Positions 50,845-60,700 are shown, numbered from the stretch's first letter. The stretch is 64,000 nucleotides of DNA from Deltaproteobacteria bacterium (GCA_026129095.1 JAHCIT010000004.1:270850-334849), one strand, 5' to 3'. Translations and numbers: made by a program. The notes: generated from the letters alone by a model not told the origin.

Positions 50845-53484
50845 ATGCTGAAAGTCCGCCGCCGCAAACTCACCGGGCCGATACGGCCTTCCATCCGGAA
50901 GGGCGTGCGCGCCGTTGCGGCAGTGCTGCTGATGAGCCTTGTGCACTGGGGGCAGCCGGTCAGGCCCGTCATGGCCGCACCGGTCGATGAGGATACGATC
51001 GATTTCAATTTCAGCGGCGAGGTCGAGCTTAAGGCCCTCATCAAGAACTTCGCCAAGCTGACGAACCGGAACTTCCTCCTGCCGGAAAACTTCAAGGACT
51101 CGAAGGTCACGGTTATCTCGCCACGCAAGCTGACGCTGGATGAAGGCTGGCGGGTCTTTGAGACAATTCTCTCGCAGGCCGGCTACACGATCGTCCCAGG
51201 CAAGTCGATCAACCGGATTGTCACGAAAAAGGACTCCATCTCCCTCCCGATTCCGACCTACCGGACGGACCGGCTCACCCCGGGCTCCACCAGCGAATCA
51301 TTTGTGACCCGGCTGTTCCCCCTCCAGCACACGAATGTGGAGGAGATGAAAAACATCATCCGCCCGTTCGTGACCAAGGACGGCGATCTGGTTTCCTACG
51401 CGCCGACGAACCTGCTGATCATCACCGAGACATCCAACAACATCAACCATGTGCTCCGCCTGCTGGAAGAACTGGACACGCCATCCACCGAGGAAGTGGT
51501 CGAGATCATCCGGGTGAAAAATGCGGGCGCCGACGAACTGGCCGGCCAACTCACCCAGATCTTCAGCGGGACCGGCAAGTCCGCCGGGAAGGCGCCCGCA
51601 GGTGGCGGGGCGGCTGGCCAGACCGCGCCCAGCGCGATCTCCACGACCGATTACAAGATCATTCCCGACATGCGGACCAACTCGCTCATCGTCGTTGCCA
51701 GCAAGAAGGTGATCGGCGAGATCAAGAAGCTCCTGGCGCGGCTCGATGTCCCGGCGACCGAGGAAACGGCATCTGGCGCCCTGTCGATCTTCGTTCACAA
51801 GCTCAAGCATGCCGATGCCTCCGAGCTGGCCGGGACTCTGACAGGACTCATCACCGGGAACTATTCAGGAACGGGAAGCTCGCTCAGCCGTTCAGCGGCC
51901 TCTGCTGCCGCCATGCCTGCCACGACAGGTACCCGTGGCGGTTCCACCCGGACCCGTGGCGGCGGGAGCAGCCTGGCGCGGAACAGCCAGCAGGCGGCCC
52001 AGCAGCAGTTGAGCCAGTTGCAGCGGGGGGCCGCGGGCACGCAACCCGGAGCCATGCCGGGAACGCCGGGCGCAGCCGGACAAAATCCGTTGCAGTTCGA
52101 AGACCAGATACGCATCGTCGCGGACGTGCCAACAAACTCGCTGCTCATAACGTCCACGCGGCGCGACTATGAAACGATCCGCAAGGTCATAGACCGGCTG
52201 GATGTGGCAAGGCCCCAGGTTTATGTGGAAGCCGCCATTTTCGAAGTGAACGCCACCGATTCCAGCATCTTCGGCATCGGCTGGGCCGGCGGCGGCGATG
52301 GTCCCCGGGATGGCACGATCTTCCTGCAGCAGTCCACGGCCGTGCCGTCAGGGGTGGGCATCATCAATGCCACGACAGGCGGCGGAGCCGGCACGGGTTC
52401 CAACCCGCTGACGGCGCTGTCTGGTCCCGGACTGACGGCAGCCGCCATCGGCAAGCTGATCGATATCAAGGGCCCCGCGCCTTCCGATGGCAGCGAGGCC
52501 CCCACCCTGTTCACCATCCCGCAATACAGCGCCATCCTGAATGCCGCCAAGAGCGACCGGGAGGTGAACGTCCTGTCCACGCCGAGTGTGCTCACGTCCG
52601 ACAACGAGCAGGCTCAGATCGTGGTGGCAACCAACGTTCCGATACCGACAGGGCAGACGATCGGTGTCGGGGGAACCACAACCCAGACCATCAACCGCGA
52701 GGACGTGGGCATCACGCTCCGTATCACCCCGCAGATCAACGATGCGTCGTCGCTGAGGCTGAACATCTACGTTGAAGTGTCCAACGTCTCGCAGGGCAGC
52801 TTCGGCGTCGATACGGCGAACCTCGGCATCGTGACCGCCGTCCGGTCGGCCGAGAGCGTCGTCGTCGTCCGCGACCGCCAGCCGGTCATCATAGGCGGCC
52901 TGATGCAGACCAACGATAACGTGAATGAGACCAAGATGCCGATACTGGGCGACATCCCGATCCTGGGTTTCCTTTTCCGTTCACGGGCGACCGTCGTGGA
53001 CAAGACGAACCTCCTCATCGTCATCACGCCCCGCGTGGTCCGCGACCAGCTCGATACGTCACGAATCATCGCGTTCGAGGCAGATCGCCGCAAGCAGTTT
53101 ATCGACAACGAGCTGCTGGACACCTGGCTGATGGACAAGAGCAACGAGGCCAAACGCGAGGCATTTGCCATCCCACCGCAGGACTACCAGCTTCCCGATC
53201 AGCTACAGCCTGGTGAAGTGCTGATTACTCCGGAAGGTGCTTTCGGTTCGGAGGAATACAACCGCCGGATGCCGCCAAAGGGCGAAGTCGATGAACTGGT
53301 GCCGGGCGGCCGGAAACCGGGCGAAAGCGACGTGATGGGGGTGCCTTTCGACAGTCTCCGGCGGACGCAGCCTGAAACAGGGGCCGACAACCTGGCCCTG
53401 CCCCCTGCACCGCCACAGGAAGCTCCGCCGCCACCGCCGGCAGAAGCCGCGCCGACGGCACCCGCGCCGCCCCCGGCCGAGTAG
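50845..53484 (+). CDS. gspD: Type II secretion secretin GspD
   Basis: Outer-membrane channel of the secretion system, 879 residues, longer than the usual 650-710. A signal peptide ends near PVMAAPVDED. N0 (about 50-130) is followed by N1-N3 with repeated VFPLQHTNVEEMKNIIRPF-type modules. The N3 loop carries a Gly/Ser/Thr/Ala/Gln-rich insertion (about 350-415). The secretin domain includes NVLSTPSVLTSDNEQAQIVV, VGITLRITPQIND and PILGDIPILGFLFRSRA. After about residue 740 is a 140-residue C-terminal extension with a Pro/Ala-rich end (PPAPPQEAPPPPPAEAAP). No pilotin gene is adjacent. Confidence 0.95.
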   Translation: MLKVRRRKLTGPIRPSIRKGVRAVAAVLLMSLVHWGQPVRPVMAAPVDEDTIDFNFSGEVELKALIKNFAKLTNRNFLLPENFKDSKVTVISPRKLTLDEGWRVFETILSQAGYTIVPGKSINRIVTKKDSISLPIPTYRTDRLTPGSTSESFVTRLFPLQHTNVEEMKNIIRPFVTKDGDLVSYAPTNLLIITETSNNINHVLRLLEELDTPSTEEVVEIIRVKNAGADELAGQLTQIFSGTGKSAGKAPAGGGAAGQTAPSAISTTDYKIIPDMRTNSLIVVASKKVIGEIKKLLARLDVPATEETASGALSIFVHKLKHADASELAGTLTGLITGNYSGTGSSLSRSAASAAAMPATTGTRGGSTRTRGGGSSLARNSQQAAQQQLSQLQRGAAGTQPGAMPGTPGAAGQNPLQFEDQIRIVADVPTNSLLITSTRRDYETIRKVIDRLDVARPQVYVEAAIFEVNATDSSIFGIGWAGGGDGPRDGTIFLQQSTAVPSGVGIINATTGGGAGTGSNPLTALSGPGLTAAAIGKLIDIKGPAPSDGSEAPTLFTIPQYSAILNAAKSDREVNVLSTPSVLTSDNEQAQIVVATNVPIPTGQTIGVGGTTTQTINREDVGITLRITPQINDASSLRLNIYVEVSNVSQGSFGVDTANLGIVTAVRSAESVVVVRDRQPVIIGGLMQTNDNVNETKMPILGDIPILGFLFRSRATVVDKTNLLIVITPRVVRDQLDTSRIIAFEADRRKQFIDNELLDTWLMDKSNEAKREAFAIPPQDYQLPDQLQPGEVLITPEGAFGSEEYNRRMPPKGEVDELVPGGRKPGESDVMGVPFDSLRRTQPETGADNLALPPAPPQEAPPPPPAEAAPTAPAPPPAE

Positions 53485-53497
53485 GAACAGGTCACTC

Positions 53498-55255
53498 ATG
53501 AGCGCCATTGCCGACCGGTTGATCCCCATCCTCGCCAGGACGGCTTCGCTGCCCGAGGCCGAGATCCGGAGTGCGGTGCGGGTTGATCCGGCCTGGCGGC
53601 CGGATTTGGTCCCCGAATACGAGGAAAACGACAAGAACTTCCACTTTGGCGCCCTGCTTATCAGCAAGAAGCAGCTGTCCGAGGACGTCTTTTACCAGGC
53701 CCTTGCCGGTTACTTCGATTACGAGTTCACGCCGAAGATCGTGGAAGCGGACGTGGACCTCGAGCTGGTGAAGCGCGTTCCGATCCAGTACGCGCGCGAG
53801 CATGCCGTTCTCCCGATACGCCGCGACGGCGACTCCCTGAAAGTCGCGACCGCCATGCCCCAGGACCAGTCGGTCATGGAGGATCTGGAAAAGATTTTTG
53901 GTGCGCTGGTGGAGCCGGTCGTCACCACCCCTTCGGCCGTCGAGCACATGATCAATCGCGTCTATGACCGGGCAACCGCCACGGCCGGAGCGGCGCTCGA
54001 CAACCTCAATGAGGACGAAACCGACCTCGACGAGTTCGCTGGCGGACTTGAAGAGCCAAAAGACCTGCTGGAAGGAGGCGACGACGAGGCGCCGGTCATC
54101 CGGCTCATCAACACCCTGCTCTACCAGGCCGTCAAGGAGCGGGCATCGGATATCCACGTCGAGCCGCAGGAACGCGACATCATCGTGCGCTACCGGATCG
54201 ACGGCGTTCTCCACGAGGTGCTCCATATTCCCAAGCGGTTCCAGTCGTCAGTGCTGACCCGCATCAAGATCATGGCGGGGCTGAACATCGCCGAGAAACG
54301 CCTCACCCAGGACGGCCGCATCAAGATCAAGCTCGCAGGCCGGGATATCGACATCCGTGTAGCCACCGCGCCCACGGTCTACGGCGAAGACGTGGTGATG
54401 CGGCTTCTGGACAAGACCAACGTCGTGTTCGGCCTCGACCAGATCGGAATCACCGGCAGGACACGGGAACAACTGGAAAAGATCATCAACCAGGATCACG
54501 GCATCCTGCTGGTCACGGGGCCGACCGGTTCCGGCAAGTCAACGACCCTTTACGCGTCGTTGATGAAGATCAACAACCAGGAACTCAAGATCGTCACGAT
54601 CGAGGACCCGGTCGAATACCAGATTACCGGCATCTCCCAGACCCAGGTGAACCCGAAAATCGACCTCACCTTCGCCTCCGGGCTCCGTTCCATGCTCCGC
54701 CGCGATCCTGACGTCATCATGGTCGGCGAAATCCGCGACCGCGAAACAGCGGAAATCGCCATCCATGCCTCGCTGACCGGCCACCTTGTCTTCTCGACCC
54801 TGCATACCAACGATTCGGCCTCGTCCATTGCACGGCTCGTGGACATGGGCATCGAGCCCTTTCTGGTCGCCTCGTCGGTACTCGGCATCATGGCGCAGCG
54901 CCTGGCCCGGCGGCTCTGCCCGGACTGCAAGGAAGCCTATTCACCACCCGACGCGGAACTGGCCGAACTGGGTATCAAGCGGAGCCAGCTGGTTGACGGG
55001 AAACTCTACCGTGCCAAGGGTTGCGACAAGTGCCAGCACACCGGCTACAGGGGCCGGACCGGTATCTATGAACTGCTGGTCATCAGCGACACCATCCGTG
55101 AGCACGTCATGAAGGGTTCCCATGCGGCACTCATCAAGAAAACGGCCCAGGCCGAAGGACTCACGACGCTTCGCGAGGACGGCATCCGCAAGATCATTGA
55201 CGGCGTGACCACCACGGCGGAGATCATGCGCGTTACGCAGGAAGAACTCGCCTGA
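53498..55255 (+). CDS. gspE: Type II secretion ATPase GspE
   Basis: Cytoplasmic hexameric ATPase driving pseudopilus assembly, 585 residues. The N-terminal MshEN domain (about 35-155, HFGALLISKKQLSEDVFYQA) is followed by an acidic linker (DNLNEDETDLDEFAGGLEE). The ATPase core has ASDIHVEPQ, Walker A VTGPTGSGKSTTLYASL, Asp box TIEDPVEYQITG, Walker B DPDVIMVGEIRDRETAEIA and the His box STLHTND. The metal-binding C4 unit is CPDC...CDKC. The ATG at 53498 is preceded by AGGAACAGG. gspF follows after 25 bp. Confidence 0.96.
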   Translation: MSAIADRLIPILARTASLPEAEIRSAVRVDPAWRPDLVPEYEENDKNFHFGALLISKKQLSEDVFYQALAGYFDYEFTPKIVEADVDLELVKRVPIQYAREHAVLPIRRDGDSLKVATAMPQDQSVMEDLEKIFGALVEPVVTTPSAVEHMINRVYDRATATAGAALDNLNEDETDLDEFAGGLEEPKDLLEGGDDEAPVIRLINTLLYQAVKERASDIHVEPQERDIIVRYRIDGVLHEVLHIPKRFQSSVLTRIKIMAGLNIAEKRLTQDGRIKIKLAGRDIDIRVATAPTVYGEDVVMRLLDKTNVVFGLDQIGITGRTREQLEKIINQDHGILLVTGPTGSGKSTTLYASLMKINNQELKIVTIEDPVEYQITGISQTQVNPKIDLTFASGLRSMLRRDPDVIMVGEIRDRETAEIAIHASLTGHLVFSTLHTNDSASSIARLVDMGIEPFLVASSVLGIMAQRLARRLCPDCKEAYSPPDAELAELGIKRSQLVDGKLYRAKGCDKCQHTGYRGRTGIYELLVISDTIREHVMKGSHAALIKKTAQAEGLTTLREDGIRKIIDGVTTTAEIMRVTQEELA

Positions 55256-55280
55256 GGCCGCCGGCCCTGCGGGAACCACC

Positions 55281-56588
55281 ATGGCTGTCTACGAATATGT
55301 CGCGCTGGACAAGAAAGGCCGTAGCGCCAAGGGCGTGATCGAGGCCGACAGCCAGAAACAGGCCAAACAGAAACTGAAGCTACAGGGGGTCTTTGTCACC
55401 CGGATCAGCGAGTCCCGTAAGGGCCGCGTCTCGGCAAAGGCGAAGAAGGACCGGGAAAGCAAGGCGATTGCCGCCGGCGGTGAAGGCGCCACGGCGCTGG
55501 AAAAGCTCCAGGAGCTTTCCCAGCAGAACCTTCTCCAACGGTTCACCGAGCGCATCGGCCTTCAGGACGTTGTCATCTTCTCCCGCCAGCTCGCCACGCT
55601 GCTTTCGGCCCACCTGCCGCTTGTGCAGTCACTGACAGCACTTTCCGAACAGACCGAGAACATGGCCCTCCGCCGGGTCATCACCGAGGTCAAGGACCAG
55701 GTAAACGAGGGTTCCCAGCTCGCCAATGCGATGCGCAAGCACCCCAAGGTGTTTCCGGCCCTCTACACGAACATGATCCAGTCCGGGGAAAGCTCGGGAA
55801 GCCTGGATGTGGTCTGCCGGCGGCTCGCAGATTTTCTGGAAAGCCAGCTCGCCCTGAACCGCAAGGTGTCGGGCGCCATGATCTACCCGCTCATCCTCAT
55901 GCTGCTGGCGATCGGCGTCGTTGTCTTCATGCTGACGACGGTGATGCCGAAAATCCTCACGATTTTTGAATCCCAGCGGACGCAACTCCCGTTGCCCACC
56001 CGGATCCTTCAGGGGCTGGCCAACGGGCTCCTCGACTGGTGGTGGCTGCTGCTCGCGATTGTCACCGGAGCATTCGTGATGTTCCGGCGCTGGAGCGCCA
56101 CGCCAAAGGGCCGGGAAACCATCGACGCCTTCCTGCTCCGCGTTCCGGTATTCGGGACGCTGATCCGGAAGGTCGCCATCGCCCGGTTCACCCGGACACT
56201 TTCCACCCTGCTGACCAGCGGCATACCGATCCTGCAGGCCCTGGACATCACCAAGAACGTGCTGAACAACGTCGTGCTTGAGGATGCCATCGCCAAGGCG
56301 CGGGAAAGCATCTCCGAAGGATCGAGCATCGCCGGCCCGCTCAAGGCGAGCGGCGTCTTCCCGCCGATCGTCACCCATATGGTCCTCGTAGGCGAGCAGT
56401 CGGGCGAACTGGAACAGATGCTTCTCAAGGTGGCTGACACCTACGACGACGAGGTATCGCAAACAATCTCGGTCCTGACTACCCTGCTGGAGCCCGTAAT
56501 TATCGTGATCATGGCAGGTGTTGTGCTGCTGATCGTGATAGCCGTGCTGCTGCCGATCATCGAGATGACCAGCGCCATCAAGAACTGA
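55281..56588 (+). CDS. gspF: Type II secretion inner-membrane protein GspF
   Basis: Polytopic platform protein of the secretion system, 435 residues. The N-terminal part (YEYVALDKKGRSAKGVIEAD) is cytoplasmic; after a charged linker (about 45-80) come two repeated T2SSF domains. The first contains FSRQLATLLSAHLPLVQSL and LYTNMIQSGESSGSLDVV; the second FTRTLSTLLTSGIPILQAL and MVLVGEQSGELEQMLLKVAD. TM helices lie at about 205-230, 250-272 and 395-425. The order E-F-G is standard. Confidence 0.96.
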   Translation: MAVYEYVALDKKGRSAKGVIEADSQKQAKQKLKLQGVFVTRISESRKGRVSAKAKKDRESKAIAAGGEGATALEKLQELSQQNLLQRFTERIGLQDVVIFSRQLATLLSAHLPLVQSLTALSEQTENMALRRVITEVKDQVNEGSQLANAMRKHPKVFPALYTNMIQSGESSGSLDVVCRRLADFLESQLALNRKVSGAMIYPLILMLLAIGVVVFMLTTVMPKILTIFESQRTQLPLPTRILQGLANGLLDWWWLLLAIVTGAFVMFRRWSATPKGRETIDAFLLRVPVFGTLIRKVAIARFTRTLSTLLTSGIPILQALDITKNVLNNVVLEDAIAKARESISEGSSIAGPLKASGVFPPIVTHMVLVGEQSGELEQMLLKVADTYDDEVSQTISVLTTLLEPVIIVIMAGVVLLIVIAVLLPIIEMTSAIKN

Positions 56589-56619
56589 ACCCCATGAGAC
56601 CCAAGGAGACATTTTCATC

Positions 56620-57087
56620 ATGAAACGCACCCTCCCCAACCGCCGCCTCCGGCGCCGCCGCCAGGCCGGTTTTACCCTGATCGAAATCATCGTCGTGGTG
56701 ATCATCGTGGGGCTTCTGGCGAGCCTCGTCGGTGTCGCCGTGTTCGGCCGGCTGGCCGACGCCCGCCGGGATGCAGCCCGTACGCAGATCAAGTCGCTTC
56801 AGGCGGCCCTGGATCTCTACCGGCTCGACTGCTTCGTCTACCCGGATTCCAACACCGGACTGCGGGCACTGACCGGCGACGCGCCCGGAAACTGCAAGAA
56901 CTACAAGAAGGGCGGGTATCTCGCCGCACGCTCCATTCCCAAGGATCCCTGGCAGAACGATTACGTCTACCAGTCCCCCGGTCCGGGCGGCGAGCCCTAT
57001 GTCATCATCTCCTACGGCAGCGATGGCCAGGCCGGAGGCGAAGGCGAAGCGGCCGACATTTCCAGCGCCGACGGCGACCGGAACTAG
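56620..57087 (+). CDS. gspG: Major pseudopilin GspG
   Basis: Main subunit of the type II pseudopilus. The 155-residue precursor has a basic leader with prepilin cleavage site QAG/FTLIEIIVVVIIVGLL (E at +5). The C-terminal part shows the calcium-binding GspG signature YGSDGQAGGEGEAADISS and PKDPWQNDYVYQSPGPGG. Length is slightly above the usual 140 because of a Lys/Arg-rich leader. AAGGAG lies 11 bases before the ATG. Confidence 0.96.
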   Translation: MKRTLPNRRLRRRRQAGFTLIEIIVVVIIVGLLASLVGVAVFGRLADARRDAARTQIKSLQAALDLYRLDCFVYPDSNTGLRALTGDAPGNCKNYKKGGYLAARSIPKDPWQNDYVYQSPGPGGEPYVIISYGSDGQAGGEGEAADISSADGDRN

Positions 57088-57105
57088 GCCGCGGCGGGAG
57101 CCGCC

Positions 57106-57720
57106 ATGCTACAGCGCGGCACGATGACATCCGCTACTGCCGGCCGTCCGCCCAAGGGCGGACGGCGCAGGAATACCGGCACCACCGGCTTTACACTGGT
57201 CGAACTGGCGATCGTCCTGTTCATGCTGACGCTCGTGTTCGGCATCGTCGTGCCGTATGTGGGCGAGCGCACCGAAATAAACCTGCTCTCGCAGTCCCGG
57301 TCCCTCAGCGGCGCCATGCGGTTCGCCAGCGGCGAGGCAGTGTTCCGCCGGCGCCCGACGAGACTCTACGTGGATTTCGCGCAGGGCCGCTACTGGGTCG
57401 CCATCTGGGGAGAGGACGGCTTTGCCCCCATGACCACGCCGCTGGGCAAGGCCCGGCCGCTGCTGGACAGCGTGTATTTCCAGTCCCTGTGGGTTGAGGG
57501 CTCCAACTACAACAAGGGCACGGCCTTCTTCCAGTTTGACCCGGATGGCGGCATCGAAGAGGCAGTTCTCACCATCGCCAACGACACCGGCGATGAGATC
57601 GCCATCGTGCCCGATCCCAACACCGGTTCGGCCGAAGTGTACCGCGGGGGCGCCGACCCCAGGGTTCTGTTTCCCGCGCACGCCCAGGTACGGGCCGCGG
57701 CACCCCGGAGATCCCGATGA
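57106..57720 (+). CDS. gspH: Minor pseudopilin GspH
   Basis: A 204-residue precursor with cleavage site TTG/FTLVELAIVLFMLTLVFG (E at +5) and a 38-residue leader. The C-terminal globular part is beta-rich (SGAMRFASGEAVFRRRPTRL, GRYWVAIWGEDGFAP) as in GspH/FimT proteins. GGGAG is six bases before the ATG at 57106; an ATG at 57124 is the alternative. The stop overlaps the gspI ATG. Confidence 0.9.
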   Translation: MLQRGTMTSATAGRPPKGGRRRNTGTTGFTLVELAIVLFMLTLVFGIVVPYVGERTEINLLSQSRSLSGAMRFASGEAVFRRRPTRLYVDFAQGRYWVAIWGEDGFAPMTTPLGKARPLLDSVYFQSLWVEGSNYNKGTAFFQFDPDGGIEEAVLTIANDTGDEIAIVPDPNTGSAEVYRGGADPRVLFPAHAQVRAAAPRRSR

Positions 57721-58157
57721 CTGCCCGGCGGCGCGGCCTGCCCTCAGAGCAGGGTTTCACACTCATCGAGGTCGTCGTCTCCATGACGATCATGATGATG
57801 GCCCTCGTTTCGCTGCTCGGTGTCGTCCAGATGGGCGTGCGCGCCGCCATGCAGCGCCGGAACATGGAACTGTCCCAGATGCTCATCAACCGGGTCATCG
57901 CCCAGGTGGATGCCCGGTACGAAAAGCCGCTGGACAACGAGTTCGAGCGGGGCAATTTCGGCAACGAGTTCCCCGATTTCCAGTGGGAATACCGCATGAC
58001 GGCCAATCAGAACCTGGAAAACTTCAAGGCCCTGCTTCCCGAGATTCCCATCACCATCTTCGCCGTCGAGGCGAAGGTCATCTGGTTCGAGGATGGCGAG
58101 CAGCGGGACTACACGGTGAAGACGGTCAAGGGCTGGGTGGAGGCCTCCAAGCAGTGA
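57717..58157 (+). CDS. gspI: Minor pseudopilin GspI
   Basis: A 146-residue precursor with site EQG/FTLIEVVVSMTIMMMALVSL (E at +5). The short globular part (YEKPLDNEFERGNFGNEFPD, FQWEYRMTANQNLENF) is consistent with GspI, the initiator of the minor pseudopilin tip with GspJ and GspK. It overlaps gspH by four bases (ATGA) and gspJ by four (GTGA). Confidence 0.88.
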   Translation: MTARRRGLPSEQGFTLIEVVVSMTIMMMALVSLLGVVQMGVRAAMQRRNMELSQMLINRVIAQVDARYEKPLDNEFERGNFGNEFPDFQWEYRMTANQNLENFKALLPEIPITIFAVEAKVIWFEDGEQRDYTVKTVKGWVEASKQ

Positions 58158-58933
58158 TCCAGGCAGCCAGACGGCACCCCACCGGCGCATTCACCCTGCT
58201 GGAGGTCATGGTGGCGATCGCCATCCTGGCGCTCATGACGAGTGCCACCTATGCCGCTCTCGTCCCGGCCCTTGAGGGCAAGGCACGCGCCGAACAGATC
58301 CAGCTCGCCTACAACCGGATCAACCGTTTCGTGAACCGGCTGGACCGGGAGCTCAGGGGGGCCTATTTCGGCATCAATCCGGCATCGACCCGCCGCAACT
58401 GCATGGACCGGGCGGACACCTGCCCCTATGTCTTCATCGGGAAGAACTCCGGCGAGCTGGATGAGGTCCGGTTCGTGACCACCGCCCTCAGCGTGTCCGT
58501 CCACCGGCCATCCAGCGACGAGGCGCTCATTGCCTATTTTACGGGCCGCCCGGCGGATACCACCATCACGGGCCCGGCCCTGTTCCGCCAGCAGGCGCTT
58601 GTCCATGACCGGAACAGCTACACCAAATACGCCGTCCAGGAACGCGAAGTCCTGCCCAACATCACCCGGTTCGACCTTCGCTACCTGAACCGCGGAACAG
58701 AGGACGAGTGGATCGATGACTGGGACTCGACCGACGAAATGAGCGAGGACAAGTTCGGGCATCTGCCGCGCGCCGTGGAAATCCTGATCGAGTACGACGA
58801 TCCGGATGCCGGCAACCAGAGCCTCTACACGGTCACCTACATACCTGCCTCCAAGCCCTGCAAGAACCCGGGAGGGGGGCAGCGGCCCTCCAATGAAGCG
58901 CCCGGCAAGCGCGTGGGGAACTCCTGCCCATGA
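58154..58933 (+). CDS. gspJ: Minor pseudopilin GspJ
   Basis: A 259-residue precursor. The start is a GTG overlapping the gspI stop. The leader is very short (about 11 residues) and ends RHPTGA/FTLLEVMVAIAILALM: keeping Glu at +5 puts Ala, not Gly, at -1. The globular part (AEQIQLAYNRINRFVNRLDR, ELRGAYFG, LPRAVEILIEYDDPD) matches GspJ. A disordered Cys/Pro/Gly tail follows (KPCKNPGGGQRPSNEAPG). An in-frame open stretch upstream to 57494 is inside gspH and gspI and is not coding in this frame. Confidence 0.88.
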   Translation: MIQAARRHPTGAFTLLEVMVAIAILALMTSATYAALVPALEGKARAEQIQLAYNRINRFVNRLDRELRGAYFGINPASTRRNCMDRADTCPYVFIGKNSGELDEVRFVTTALSVSVHRPSSDEALIAYFTGRPADTTITGPALFRQQALVHDRNSYTKYAVQEREVLPNITRFDLRYLNRGTEDEWIDDWDSTDEMSEDKFGHLPRAVEILIEYDDPDAGNQSLYTVTYIPASKPCKNPGGGQRPSNEAPGKRVGNSCP

Positions 58934-60693
58934 GGTTTTCCGCTTTCTTCCGGGTCGGGCGGCCACGTATCCGGCGTGCCAGGAGCCGTGAACGCGGGGT
59001 GGCCCTGGTCGTGGCGCTGCTCATGATGGTTCTTGCCGTGGCCGCTGCAGCCGAGTTCCTTTACAACACCCAGGTCGACCTGCAGGGAGCGGCCAACGCC
59101 CGCCAGCGGCAGCAGGCGAGGTTTGCGGCCAAGGCCGGCGTCGAGGCCGGGGCCACGTTCCTAAGGATTGACCGGTTCAACGACTGGGCAGCCATGATGA
59201 TGGATCTGGGGATGCCGGGATTCGGGATCGGGGGGTTTGTCAGGCTCGCCAACGAATCGGTCGATGACGCCGAGCAGAGGCGCAGGGACCGCGAGCAGGC
59301 CATTGCCCATGGCGACAAGGCACCGTCGATGGGCACGGCGGCGAGTCCCTACGATCCGCCCAATGGATACCTTTCGTTCATCTCCAGCACGACCGGGTTC
59401 AACTTCTTTGAGGACGACAACGTGGACGTGGAAATCCGGTTCCATGACGAAGCCGGAAAGTTCAACATCAACGCGCTGGTCTACTGGATGCCGTACGGCG
59501 GCGGAAAACCGTCGTTCAATGTCCGCCTGTACCGCCAGATCGCCCAGCTCATCATCGACCAGACCGTTCCTTACGGTGACCAGCAGGGCGGGACCGTGGC
59601 CCGGCTCCGCCGCAAGTTCCAGCAGAAGGGCGCGCACCGTTTCCAGGGCGACCGCGACTCCAGGGACGAGGATGCCCTGGAGGACGCCCCCACCGTCGAG
59701 GAGGTCGGCAAGATCATGTGCGCGATCCTCGACTGGCTCGATCCCGACGATCACGAAGGGGGCGGATCGGCGGGCTCCTACAACTGTGACGGAGGAGCGG
59801 AGCGGAACTACTACACCGGGCTGGACGAGCCGTACGAGCCCCGGAATGGCCCGATGGAGTCGATCGGTGAGCTGAGGCTCATCCGCGGCATGACGCCGGG
59901 GATGTACCGGAAGATCGCGCCCTTCCTGACGGTATACACACGCACCGACTACAACGACCCTCCGCAGGGCAACAACAACTGCCTGTCGACGCTCTACGCA
60001 CCGGATACGCCGCCGAACAAGGCGCCCGGCATGCCGTGTTTTTCGCCGGACGTGAACCTCCACACGGCCCCCGACCCGGTGATCGAGGCGTTCTTCATCG
60101 GCGGATGCCAGGGCAACAACCCCCAGTTCGGCGACTGCATACAGGATTATCCGCGCCTGAACACGCTGGAAAACCGTGAAAACCTGCTCACGGCCATCAA
60201 CTGCTTCCGGGGGCCGGGCCTGAGGAGCGACCGGGTAATCAACACCCAGTCGGCCATCGGACAGGCGGCCATCGGGGAGAAATCCGACGCCGTGCAGCTT
60301 GGGCGGGGCGCCAAGGGCGAACTGGACGGGCCGGACCCCAACAAGTTCCTCTGTCCCAAGCAGGCCAGCCAGGGAGGCCCCATGCCCTACCTGTTCATAC
60401 CGGAGACGCTGAAGGCCGTCCTGAACAACGCCAACCTGCCCTATACCGGCGACGAGCTCCTGAACATCTCCAACCGGTTCATCCTCGGGCTCAGCATGCA
60501 GAAGCCCCCCTCGCCCCAGAAGTTCGACACCATCACCTCCCGCTGGATCACAATTGAGGCGGTCGGACAGGTCGGAGTCGCCACCGATTTTGAACCGGTC
60601 GAGTCCCGGGTTGCAGCGACGGTCTATATCCCGCCCATGGCAAGCCCCAGCGAACCGCCCGTGGCCGAAATCCTACGGTGGGACCAGGACTGA
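58930..60693 (+). CDS. gspK: Pseudopilin-like tip protein GspK
   Basis: A 587-residue protein, much longer than the usual 300-330. The N terminus has a basic leader and site RERG/VALVVALLMMVLAVAAAA, without the +5 Glu, as is typical for GspK. The tip domain begins QARFAAKAGVEAGATFLRID and includes EAGKFNINALVY and ILDWLDPDDHE. Insertions of about 250 residues with ten Cys in the second half make it bulky. It overlaps gspJ by four bases (ATGA) and ends seven bases before a converging gene, so the operon stops here without gspL, gspM or gspN. Confidence 0.92.
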   Translation: MRFSAFFRVGRPRIRRARSRERGVALVVALLMMVLAVAAAAEFLYNTQVDLQGAANARQRQQARFAAKAGVEAGATFLRIDRFNDWAAMMMDLGMPGFGIGGFVRLANESVDDAEQRRRDREQAIAHGDKAPSMGTAASPYDPPNGYLSFISSTTGFNFFEDDNVDVEIRFHDEAGKFNINALVYWMPYGGGKPSFNVRLYRQIAQLIIDQTVPYGDQQGGTVARLRRKFQQKGAHRFQGDRDSRDEDALEDAPTVEEVGKIMCAILDWLDPDDHEGGGSAGSYNCDGGAERNYYTGLDEPYEPRNGPMESIGELRLIRGMTPGMYRKIAPFLTVYTRTDYNDPPQGNNNCLSTLYAPDTPPNKAPGMPCFSPDVNLHTAPDPVIEAFFIGGCQGNNPQFGDCIQDYPRLNTLENRENLLTAINCFRGPGLRSDRVINTQSAIGQAAIGEKSDAVQLGRGAKGELDGPDPNKFLCPKQASQGGPMPYLFIPETLKAVLNNANLPYTGDELLNISNRFILGLSMQKPPSPQKFDTITSRWITIEAVGQVGVATDFEPVESRVAATVYIPPMASPSEPPVAEILRWDQD

Positions 60694-60700
60694 TCCCCAG

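Noticed and set aside
57494-58153. Upstream part of the gspJ frame
   Set aside because: It overlaps gspH and gspI in another frame and lacks any pseudopilin feature. The GTG at 58154 gives a correct prepilin start.
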